Below, piece after piece: positions 12,466-21,871 of a stretch of 64,000 nucleotides of DNA. The translations under genes and the position numbers were made by a program. The stretch is from Podocnemis expansa (lineage: Eukaryota > Chordata > Testudines > Podocnemididae). Where the stretch lies: the NCBI GenBank assembly GCA_007922195.1, contig ML681963.1:142329390-142393389 (forward strand). The letters are read 5' to 3'. Under the pieces are notes generated by a model. That model was not told the DNA's origin and made no database searches. It saw nothing but the letters and a program-made list of their open reading frames with translations. Position 1 is the first letter of the stretch, and each line of letters begins with the position of its first letter.

Positions 12466-12889
12466 CAGTGATTCCCATCCCTTTTGCATTGAGGGCCACA
12501 GATATAACTTTTACAAGCATGAAGGGCCATCAGCCTCTGCCAACATTCTGCTCCCCAGCCAAATGTGCACTCCACGTATTGATCCTATGTAGTGGTTTTC
12601 TTCTGCAGCCAAGGGGATGGGAGGTCCATGATCCCCTCCTGGCTCCAGCAGAGAACCCAGCACCTATAGACCAAGCAGAGCACTTTGCCATGCTCGCTGC
12701 TACATCCAGGGGGAGGGGAGCACTGATCTCCCATATCTTTGGGTACAGCAAAGGGTTGGCACTGGTCTTATAGCCCCAGCTCAGCATGCTCTGCCTGGAT
12801 CCTTAGTGGTGGCTCCCTTCTGCAGGCAGTGGGAGGAGAGCAGTGGCTACTTCGAAAGATTCCATGGGCCACAGGTTGGGAAATCACTG
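12466..12889. mobile_element. hAT-like non-autonomous DNA element
   Basis: Terminal inverted repeats CAGTGATTCCCA on the left and, reverse complemented, CAGTGATTTCCCA on the right, followed inside by GGGCCAC on both strands. CAGTG-type ends with this layout are typical of hAT elements. The expected 8-bp duplication is not seen, partly because another element abuts the right end. It encodes nothing. Confidence 0.65.
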
Positions 12890-12900
12890 ACTGGAAATAG

Positions 12901-13099
12901 TTCCAAAGGGGCAGCAGTGTTAGTCTAGTTCAGTAAAACAAATGAGGAGTCCTATGGAACTTAAAGACTAACAAATTTATTCATTGCATGAGTTTTGTGG
13001 GATAAATTCCACGATCTGATGAAGTGCGATTTTCTCCCATGAAAGTTCATGCAATAAATCAATGTGTTTGTCTTTAAGTGCCATAGAACTCCTTGTTTC
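12901..13099. repeat. Foldback element with 13-bp direct repeats
   Basis: A palindromic repeat: the left arm runs from TTCCAAAGGGGCAGC through AAGACTAACAAATTTATTCA, the right arm is its inverse (GTTTGTCTTTAAGTGCCATA), with a short centre containing GATCTGATGAAGTG. It is flanked by TGACTGGAAATAG (12888-12900) and TGACTAGAAATAG (13100-13112), 12 of 13 positions identical. The duplication includes the last two bases of the hAT-like element on its left. Confidence 0.7.
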
Positions 13100-13112
13100 T
13101 GACTAGAAATAG

Positions 13113-13371
13113 CTTTTCTTTATGATTTGATGATGACAGAGCTGTTAAATGGTTTCCATCATTGTAATATCTTACAACCATGTGGGGGCAAAATGGAATG
13201 GAATGCATTTTAATGCATCTGATCCCCCTTGCAAGTCTTGTTTGTCTTTTTGTCCAGTGTTGAAAAATAAGGTACCTACTGAAAGGTCTAGGATATTATG
13301 AAGCAACCCAGACTTGAAAATAAACAACAAATCTATAATTTAGAAGAACTGACTGAGCAGGACCATCATGG
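13113..13371. other. Gene-free background
   Basis: Short AT-rich stretch with nothing recognisable. Confidence 0.4.
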
Positions 13372-13960
13372 ATTTTCCAGTTAATCAGTGAGGAGGCTTT
13401 TCCCCAATTTCTCATGCTAAAACAGCATTATAACCTGCCACCCACAGCACAGTGGCAGGCCTTGAAATTAAACACTGCCAAATATATCCTAGGACTGCCA
13501 GAGACCCCAGAACTACTAGTAACTTTAGAAATGCTTCATAAATTCCCCAGACCCATGTCCACTAAATATACTTTGATCGTGAAGAGGAACTCCCTTAGTC
13601 TGCAATTCTTTGGGAAACCAAGGGAAAGGAATTTATAAGTCCTTAAAAGAATCCCAGTAGCATAGTGAATTATGTAATACTAAAAATGCCTTTGTGGATC
13701 TCAGGCTGTACATGTCAAACGATTTTTTTCAAAATGTAATGGATGCCACAAAGGTTGCACAAAAAATAGGCCTTATCCTCCAATGTTTGTTTGCACTGTA
13801 ATAAAGAAAATATATCTTGATGAACAGGTTGGGGACTATCCAACAGCTAAAGAACTGTGGAAAGAGGTGGATACAAGTATTAAAATGGGGTGCTCAACTG
13901 CAACAACCAAACCTCAGGTCAAAAACATACCCTAGAATATTTACTTGTAAAGTTAGGTTT
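13372..13960 (+). pseudogene. Degenerate L1-type LINE ORF2 C-terminus
   Basis: The translated pieces resemble the end of an L1-clade ORF2, the polyprotein with endonuclease and reverse transcriptase. An open segment at 13414-13638 reads LKQHYNLPPTAQWQALKL and so matches the region after the RT thumb in style. Further on, in changing frames, come PQRLHKK, VCLHC (the start of a Cys-x2-Cys knuckle), GLSNS and DYPTAKELWKEVDTSIK, the order seen in the cysteine-rich L1 tail, which ends in a Trp/Cys-rich motif and a W-x-x-V stretch. Several stops and shifts break it. The rest of the element is absent. The call rests on motif order alone; a different LINE clade is possible. Confidence 0.5.
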
Positions 13961-14663
13961 AACTGTGATACAAAGTCTTTGGTTCTTGAGGGCTGCAATG
14001 ATCATCAAACATATAACAGAACAGTGATATTTGGGCCTGTCTGAGTTAGCAGATAAAGACAGAATAGTTTATTGCCATAGACAGCAGCAATAAGATATGA
14101 AGAAATTTGGTCTCTGTTCCTAAATCCTTTTGGATAAAAATGTTAAGACAGTTCAAAAAGTACCATGCCTCCATTCCACACAATTCTTCTCCTTTAAACA
14201 CCTCCAGGTCCCTCCTTCTAACCTTTCCTTATTCACATGTCATCTTGCATTTTAGTAGTATAACTCCCACCCAAATATATAATGCCTATGTAGTATTATT
14301 GCTTACATCCACAGAATATATATAACATGTTCACAGAAATATATGAATTTTGTAAGTTCTTTACCTTTTTTACTTTTCATTATTGGGTTCTTTATGAAAA
14401 TCAAGAAAAAAGTTAATCAGACACACAAAATAGTTTGTCTGTAAAGAACAGATACAAAAATGTGGATCCTATTCATCATTCACCTTACTTTTTCCACTTC
14501 AGATATATCAATGTCAGTTACACAAATACATGCAATTGACAGTTCAGGTGAACTTTACCCAGTCATCATGGGTTTTAGAGCTTGATTTTAAGGTTATTGG
14601 ATACACATTTTTGTGTAAATTATGAAAAATAAAATTTTGCAAACTGTAAGTTCATCCATCTTC
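13961..14663. other. Gene-free background
   Basis: AT-rich sequence, no supported gene. Confidence 0.4.
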
Positions 14664-14765
14664 GAAGCATCTGATGAAGTGTGATTTTCTCCCATAAAAA
14701 TAAATCTGTTAGTCTTAAAGTGGCACACAACTCCTTGGTGGGTTTTTTTTTTTTCTGAAATAGTT
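14664..14765 (+). repeat. Foldback repeat, right arm fragment
   Basis: Contains ATCTGATGAAGTGTGATTTT, AAATCTGTTAGTCTTAAAG and ACAACTCCTTGG, colinear with the centre and right arm of the copy at 12901-13099. It ends in a T-rich run. Confidence 0.6.
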
Positions 14766-16309
14766 TTGTCACCCTGAACATGAAGCAAAAACCAAAACTT
14801 GTTAGCAAGGTTTGTAATAAGTCAAATTCCATTAGTGTCATCCAACCATATTTTATATAGCTTCTGATTCAAGAGGTCATCATAGTGGTGCTTCTATCTG
14901 AGATCAGATAGAACATGTACTATCTTTTAAGCAAATCTGTAATAATCCTAAGAGTGAGGTTCTTCATTGGTGAAATCCTGGTTTCAATTAAATCAATGGA
15001 ATTTATGCTGTTAACTTCACTGGAGTCAGGATTTCATTACATATTTAGGTTTAGACCCAATGGTTCAGTATAAAAAAACAAGTCACATTTATTTCTATTT
15101 TTTTCCAAAGGAAATGGTTGTTTAAAAAAGGAATCTGGACCTTTTCTGCCACTGGCTCTGGAAAACTTGCTTATGACGGAGATGGGGTTTTCATTAATGA
15201 CTACCAGATTACATGGTAATTTAGAAGAAAGATGTTTTTAAGGATGTAGAACTTGCCCTTGTTGAGTTTTATACAAATGGGAAAGAGTCATGTGTTCCTA
15301 GTGCAAAGCTGATGCCCATTTATCCCATAGCTAAACTTGCAGTCATTACCCATCTACAAACACCTTCTTCATGCAAATAATCCCACTGACATCAATTAAC
15401 CTCATTAGGTAGAGAAGGATTTCTCATGAGAGCAAGGATGCTGAAACCTAGATTGTTAGCTATTTCATACTTTAGTTTTAAATATATTCCTCTAAATATA
15501 CATAATAAAGATGACTAATTGGTCTTCTTGTTTTACTAAGATATACCAGGAGCATGCTTGCTGCTTTGGAATGTTAAGATGTCATATAAAACAAAAGCAT
15601 TGTCATACTTGAGCAACTAGATTTGCAGTTTATAAATCATCTCCTAACATGTTAGTGAACCAGATATCTATTGATTTTTTTATTATCAGTTTCAATTTTT
15701 ATTGATCTGAAAGTCTCAGGAGTCCTTATTTACCTTGATCCATGTTCTTAATAGTGACTTATTCATTATTCATGTATTACATAGTGGAATTTTTATTGAC
15801 ATAAAATCTTTCCATTGAATTGGGATCACTATAACAGTTATGGATGCAGTAGAAGTTGATTCTGTTCTATTCTATCCTTACCAACACCTACCCTTAAATT
15901 TAAATTTTAGTAATAAAAGGAAGGAATCCTGGAGTATTTGTGATTGTTACTGGCATTATATGAATTTTGCTGAAAAGCTCTTCAATGTCTGCAGTAGGTA
16001 TACAGCAATGACATTTTTCTAGTTTGCACATTAAGAAAACTGTTGACTAGATTCCAGCTGCATAATCTTCATAGCTGGCAATACACAGGCAAGAAAGTGT
16101 CCTATTTAATGCTCAGATTTCAGACTGAGATTGGAGTGCTATCAGTCAGAAAACCGATATTGTACTGACAAAGTGCTCAGAATCTATCTAGAAATCAAAG
16201 AATCCATGTCTAATGAAACTATGGTCAATGCAATTTTTATGTAATTGCTTTTTATAATAGAACTTCACTTTAGGTGCTTATTTTTTTATTTAGATAGATT
16301 TATCATAGT
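14766..16309. other. Gene-free background
   Basis: AT-rich sequence with short non-homologous open frames only. Confidence 0.4.
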
Positions 16310-16405
16310 GGCTAGCACCTCTGCTTAACATACAGAAGGTCCTGGGTTCAATTCCCAGGGGGTTGGACTTGATGATCTTATGAGGTCCCTTCCAGCCCTA
16401 TGATT
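16310..16405 (+). mobile_element. tRNA-derived SINE with CR1-type tail
   Basis: The left part resembles the 3' half of a tRNA: TAGTGGCTAGCACCTCTGC followed by a pol III B-box, GGTTCAATTCC, which fits the consensus exactly. It passes directly into the CR1 3' tail (GGTTGGACTTGATGATCTTA, then TCCCTTCCAGCCCTATGATT). Tortoise SINEs with tRNA heads and CR1-like tails are known; such a tail lets the CR1 reverse transcriptase copy the SINE. The A-box region is poorly preserved and the 5' limit is uncertain. Confidence 0.65.
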
Positions 16406-17846
16406 TGATTGATTGATCATTTACATTTTTGCTTCTTGATTGTCAGTATCTGGACTACTTTAACCCTGTACTTTAATATGGCTATTGTAGACATAGTATT
16501 AAGTGAAACAATATTAATCAGATTTTAGGTTAAATTAATCCTGAACCCATATCTAACATTTGTGCTGTCCCCACTCTTGTTTTAGACTGAGAAGAAAATA
16601 GAATTGCAACATCCCCTTCAGCACCTCTCCATAACCTATGAAAATCCTAGTCCACTTCTTTTATATTTGGGCTGTTTTTCATGTTTGCAACCTTGTGGCT
16701 GAAATTTTGTCTATGAAAAGGTAGTGCAGTTGAGAACTACAGAACAGGACTCTGTGAGAAGATGACTTTCTTGGAAAGTGAAAGTAAAGTACAGCGTTTC
16801 TATTGTGCACCAGCATGAGAAGGTTATCTCATTTTAATATTGACAAAAAGGGTTTTCTTTGGTTGTTGGCTTTATCAATTCAATGACTTACTTGATCAAG
16901 ACAGAGGTACTTTGAAATGCTCCATTGCCTTTGCCTCATTTGTAAAGATGAGCAAAAAAATTGATTTATGCTCTGTGCAATGACCTCAGGAAGAAGTAGA
17001 AAATTTTACAGCAAATTTCAGAGTAGATGCTTAGATCTCACACTTTCTGAAACTAGCGTAGCCCAGGAAATTAGCTACCTCCTCATTCTTTTCCACACCA
17101 GCAGGGAGAGACTCAGGAAAGGTAAATTTGCTTTTGTGGTGTGGGTCCCGTTCAGGTGATTTGGAACACCTTTGTATGCCCATTCATTCTCTGAATCATT
17201 CAGGCAAATAGGTGGGAAACAAGTTCTTTGAAGTTTTGGACTGAATCCAAAACTTTTGTAAGCCAGGTTCTACTTTTTCTAGATTGGTGTAAATCTGAAG
17301 TAACTGCTTTGGAGTCAGTGGAATTTCATGGGAATAATGTTAATGTATGTGAGATCAAAATTAAGACCCTGTTCATACAGCACAAAGGTTTTTTTTTTTT
17401 TCCTTTCTTTGATCATCTGAAACTCCTGAAAAGTGTCTGAGGTATAGATTTCTAAGGTCAGAATCTTTATGTTCTTTTTATTTCCCCTCCTGCATAACCC
17501 AGGACATATGTTTCAGATTTGATTCCTGCATCTAACGCAACAGCTTTTGTTTGAAGAAAAAATCTTTTACATAGACATTTGATTTAAAGACTCCAAGCAA
17601 TGGAGAACATACCACATTTCTTGTTAAGTTGTTCCAATGATTAATTTCTGTCACTGATAAAAAGGAGAGTCATTTTTATACAAAGGAAGACTCTAATTGT
17701 TTTAGAAGCTATATCACAGTGGCCAAACTTTACCCAGTTGAGAGCTTTTCTGGCAATTTACCAAGACCTTGAGAACAATTCTCAACTTACAGAGGATTAG
17801 GCCTATTGCAGCCACCTTACTCTTTAGTAGTGAATTACAACTCACA
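16406..17846. other. Gene-free background
   Basis: AT-rich with a T-run at 17389-17402. Around 17284-17345 lies GGTGTAAATCTGAAGTAACT followed by GAGTCAGTGG, a fragment of the palindromic amniote repeat better seen at 26874-26955 and 29836-29912. Confidence 0.45.
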
Positions 17847-18243
17847 GGCTACATCTACACTAGAGGGCTCAGTTAAGCTGACTTGACAAGGTTGACTTAA
17901 AGTCATCTTTATTAAGTCGACTTAGAGAGTCCACATTTGTTTAAGTCAACTTTATAAAGTTGACTTAAGCCAGGGAGCCCATTTAAAGTTGACTTTATTA
18001 AGTCGACTTTAAATGGGTTCCCTGGCTTAAGTTGACATTATAAAGTTGACTTAAATGGCTATCCTGCTTTAAGTCGGCTTTATTAAGTTGACTTTAATGG
18101 CCACATTTTGTTAAGTCATCTTAATAAAGTTGACATAATGAAAGTTGACTTTAAGGGTGAGAGTTTTTAAGTCAACTTAATGAACTCCAAATGTGGCCGT
18201 GGAGTTGCTTAAGTTGACTGAAGCCTCCAGTGTAGACATAGCC
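17847..18243. mobile_element. Harbinger-type MITE, TTAAGTCGACTTAA family (copy E)
   Basis: A 397-bp element with ends GGCTACATCTACACT / AGTGTAGACATAGCC and a perfect ACA duplication (17844-17846, 18244-18246). It is colinear with copy A, including the shared stretch with CATTTAAAGTTGACTT and the Gly-rich-looking GGGTTCCCTGG. Palindromes TTAAGTCGACTTAG (17912-17925) and TTAAGTCGACTTTA (17998-18011) retain the CpG. Confidence 0.9.
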
Positions 18244-18299
18244 ACAGAGACTAAAGGCCTCTGCATCCAACTGTCCATCATGCTAGGCTGAAACACTGA

Positions 18300-18934
18300 G
18301 GCTATGTCCACACCCAGACTGTTAAATCGATTAAAGTTGAATCAATTTAAGCTATATTGATATAAAAATCATTAAATTGATTCCACTTGAATCAATTTAA
18401 CACATCCACAGCTAAAAAAAAGAAATCGAAATAGAATGTCCCCACGCAGGACTTGCTATTTTGATTCAGGAGAGTGGCAACACGGGAGGTGTAGCAACAT
18501 GGACCCCTGGTCGGGCCATGTTGCCACCCAGTCCCCTGCCTGGCTCCCCCAGGAGAGCCAGTGGCAGGGGTAAAAAGCCCCAAAGGCAGGGATCCCCTGT
18601 GTCTGCTTCCCCCACCACTTCCACAGCGGCAGGGGCAGGGATTGCGGGGCTCCCCACTTGCCCTGCCACTTCCAGGGCAGTCGGGGATGGGATTGTGCAG
18701 CACCCCGCTTCCCCCACCACTTCCAGGGTGGTGGGAGCAGGGATTGTGGGGTGCCCTGCTTCCCTGCTGCTTCTAGGGGGATGGGGACAGGGACCTCAGT
18801 GCACCCAGCCAGCTTTCAAGTAGCTTTTAGCCTTTTCGATCCAACATCTCTTGAATAGAAATGATGGAGCTCATCATTTCGATTCAGGAGAGCATCGTGT
18901 GGGCCAAATATTTTTTAAATTGAAATAACCACCC
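18300..18934. mobile_element. Harbinger-type MITE, TTAAATCGATTTAA family (copy F)
   Basis: Left end GGCTATGTCCACACC followed by GTTAAATCGATTAAAG; the right end is worn (AATAACCACCC). It is flanked by TGA on both sides (18297-18299, 18935-18937). The inside includes the conserved left hairpin (18489-18530, GCAACATGG with its complement CCATGTTGC) and a GC-rich stretch with short CTTCC-containing repeats. Overlapping long open frames on both strands reflect GC richness, not a gene. Confidence 0.75.
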
Positions 18935-19749
18935 TGAGTAATGGGACTTGAAGTTTCTGTAAGATGGGTCATCATATGAGAAAAGAATAAAACTAGTCAT
19001 AGGTAGTGAAAATCTACAGGCTGCATTTTACCTGAAAGTCTTGACCACACTGCAATCACTCAGATATTTTGTTTGTGTTTGGATTTTAGGTTGCTGTTCT
19101 AGTCTTTACAGGATTAAAACTGTTTAAAAAGATATTATGGTTAAATTAAAAGAGGAGCTAACTGAATTTTTGCTGGGTCTCAGTATCAGCGGAAACCTTT
19201 CATTTACCCATTTTGATCTTCAACTGGGAGACTCACACTCTTGTAATTAGAAAAAAATAGATTCGTAAAGAGGTTCATATTCTATAAGTGTCTTTATGCT
19301 TCTGTGGCACATTTCAATATGCAGTGCTGGGCTACTTACAGTGGCACTGAACTGAATGATATCGGCTGCTAAATCTTCTTGCCCAGTTGCTAATATGTTG
19401 CTAATGATTGTCTCATGTTTACCTGCCCATTCTCCTTTACCCTTCATAATGGTCTGTGGGGGATGCTCTAATGAATCCTTGCCTGAATTAAGATGACACT
19501 GGACAGAGAACTACCAAAATATCCTTCATTATCTCCTAAGAGATGGCAATAAATGCAGTTCAGTGTTAAGACATAACTTCAACCCACTTCCTGCACACAC
19601 TTTTCCTCAGCCACATCAGGGGTATGCAGGCATTTCAATTTGACTGCTTTTGGAAGGGCACATTCTGCGCCCTGCCATGGCCCAGGGCCCAAGGAGCTGT
19701 CAGGAAGGTATTCCCCTGATTGCCCTCACTTGTGGCCAGAACTGAGTCA
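18935..19749. other. Gene-free background
   Basis: No gene or clear element end seen. Confidence 0.4.
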
Positions 19750-20131
19750 GGTCATCTTAACATCATATTAAAAAGAGCGTTGTATGTAAGACATTGGTAA
19801 TAACTGTCCCACTCTAGTCATCCTCGATGAAGTCTTCAGTGGAATACTGCATCCAGTTCTGGGCACCACACTTTAAGAAAGATCTAGGCAAATTGGAGCA
19901 AGTCCTGAGCAGAACAACAAACCTGATAAAAGGTTTAGAAAACCTTACCAGTGAAGAAAGCTAAAAAAAAAAAAAAAAAGAAAAAAAAAGAAAAACAAAC
20001 AAACCCAGAGAAGAACTTGAGAAGTGTACAGTTACATTAAGGGCCCTTATAAAGAGGACAGTGATCAAATGTTCTCTATGTCCACTGAAGATAGGGCAAG
20101 AAGTCATTAATTTGCAAACAGGGAGACTTAA
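19750..20131 (+). mobile_element. Older CR1 LINE, part before the insertion
   Basis: Degenerate CR1 ORF2 C-terminal sequence and 3' region: GGAATACTGCATCCAGTTCT, then CACACTTTAAGAAAGAT. A-rich slippage (19963-20004) has expanded inside it. It breaks off at ACTTAA (20126-20131), where the CR1 at 20132-24711 starts, and continues at 24712-24945. Confidence 0.8.
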
Positions 20132-20524
20132 AACGGGAGTTTGAGAGGGAAGAAGTTGGTGAAACCCTGAGAAGGAGGCAAAGGCAACCCCCTAGCTGAA
20201 GAAGCAAGGGAGAGAGCGAAGCTTGGGTGAGTGAATTGCTAACTGTGTGTTTGTGTCTTTCCCTACATGTGATTTCTGTTAGTTGTTAGTAACTGTGGGA
20301 ATTGGGACTGTGATTGTGTGTTTGTGTGACTTGGGGCTGTTTGGATCATTGTTCCCTGCTCACCTTTGATCACCAGCTCCAATCAGCCTTGTCATCATCC
20401 TTCCCCTGTGTGTTTAACAAGGGGCAAGGGCTGATGTAGGCAGAGAAGGCCTTAAAAGCCAGTGGCTGAGCGACCAGGGGGACTGAAAACAGGGGAGTTT
20501 GGGGAGCAGGTTGGTGAGTCCAAG

Positions 20525-21563
20525 ATGGTGAAGAGGAGCTGCATTGCTTGTGTCAGCGCCCCTTCTGTCTCCTTCACCTGTGCCTGTAGCCAGACAGACA
20601 TCCTGAGCATGGATGGATATCTCTACCCAGATCCTAGTGTGGACTTGCAGGGACTGCAGTCTACAATTCCCTGTCTCTGACGATCAGGCTGGGGAGATGA
20701 ATCAACATGACAGGTGTCTTCTGGTGTAATCTCTCAGGAGGCAGGTGGAAGACTTACAGGAGGAGGTGTCTAGGCTAAGGAGTATCCATGCCCTGGAGAA
20801 GTTCCTCGATAGCATCCATGAGGAGACACGCAAGGAGGAGAATACTCTCCAGGTACCGAAGACTACTGCTGCACCACTGGAGAAGGATGGGATGCCTATG
20901 GCAGAGGGAGGAGACTGGCAGCTGGTTACCTCTGGCAGCAGACAGTGCTCCACCCCTGCTCCCATCCCTCTCTCCATTGTGGTGAAGAACTGTTATGCGG
21001 CACTAGAGACGATGGATGAGATGGAACAGGAGACGCCATGCACCCCCGAGGCTGGGAGGATCACAGCCACCACAGCTAGGAGGAAATGTAGGGTTGGGGT
21101 TGTTGGGGACTCACTTCTGAGGGGGATGGAGGCACCCATCTGACACCCTAACAAGGCCTGTCGAGAGGTATGCTGCCTGCCAGGTGCCAGCATCCGAGAC
21201 GTTACGGAGGGATTGTCGAGAATCATCTGCTGCTCTGACTACTACTCCATGCTTCTCATCCATGTGGGAACCAATGATACTGTGAGAGGTGATCCTTGGC
21301 AGATTAAAGGTGACTACAGGACTCTGGGAGCGCAGGTGAAGAAGTTCGGAGCACAGGTGGTATTCTCCTTGATCCTTCCGGTCAAGGTGTGGGGCCTGAG
21401 TAGAGACAGATGCATCCTGACGGTGAACGCCTGGCTGCAAAGATGGTGTTGTCAGGAGGGCTTTGGCTTCCTTGACCATGGAATGCTGTTCCAGGAAGAA
21501 GGACTGCTAGGCAGAGATGGACTCCACCTGTCAAGGAAGAGGAAGAGCATATTCGGATGTTGA
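20525..21563 (+). pseudogene. CR1 ORF1 with GDSL/SGNH esterase domain
   Basis: CR1 ORF1 is thought to bind element RNA; in several CR1 groups it carries an esterase domain. The N-terminal part (ATG at 20525, or 20462) is in one frame and has CIAC and CAC cysteines, which may be a zinc-binding motif. After a shift near 20700 the main part is in a second frame: a predicted coiled-coil stretch (VEDLQEEVSRLRSIHALEKF), then the esterase blocks GVVGDSLLRG (block I serine), LLIHVGTND (block III) and GRDGLHLSRKRK (Asp/His pair). A single in-frame TGA at 21141-21143 splits the domain. All catalytic blocks are present and in the right order. This ORF lies about 300 bp ahead of ORF2. Confidence 0.88.
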
Positions 21564-21871
21564 CTAGCTGACCTAGTGAGAAGGGCTTTAAACTAGGTTT
21601 GAAGGGGGAAGGAGAACAAAGCCCACAGATAAGTGACAATGTGGGAGACCTGGGGGAAGGAATGGAACCTGGGGGGAACGGGGACTGTAACACCAGGGAT
21701 AAAAGAGAAGGTAGTTGGAACATGGGGGGGGTGTCAAATAATAGCGTTACGTGTTCTAATGAAGCTTTAATACCCAAGGCAGGTGTGGGAGGATAATCCC
21801 AGGAGAAAATACAAGAAGGTAGATGCAATAGAACTGAAAATCAACATGGGAAAGTAGGGCAATCAGCCTAG

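Noticed and set aside
13414..13638. A separate small host gene of 74 residues
   Set aside because: The sequence order across 13372-13960 fits the end of an L1-type ORF2 better, with further motifs downstream in other frames.
18392..18858. Several overlapping frames of 66-120 residues
   Set aside because: GC-rich interior of copy F; no frame shows conserved motifs and all overlap each other.
19963..20004. A-rich run as the poly(A) tail of a processed gene copy
   Set aside because: It lies within colinear CR1 sequence; CR1 continues on the other side, so it is slippage expansion.
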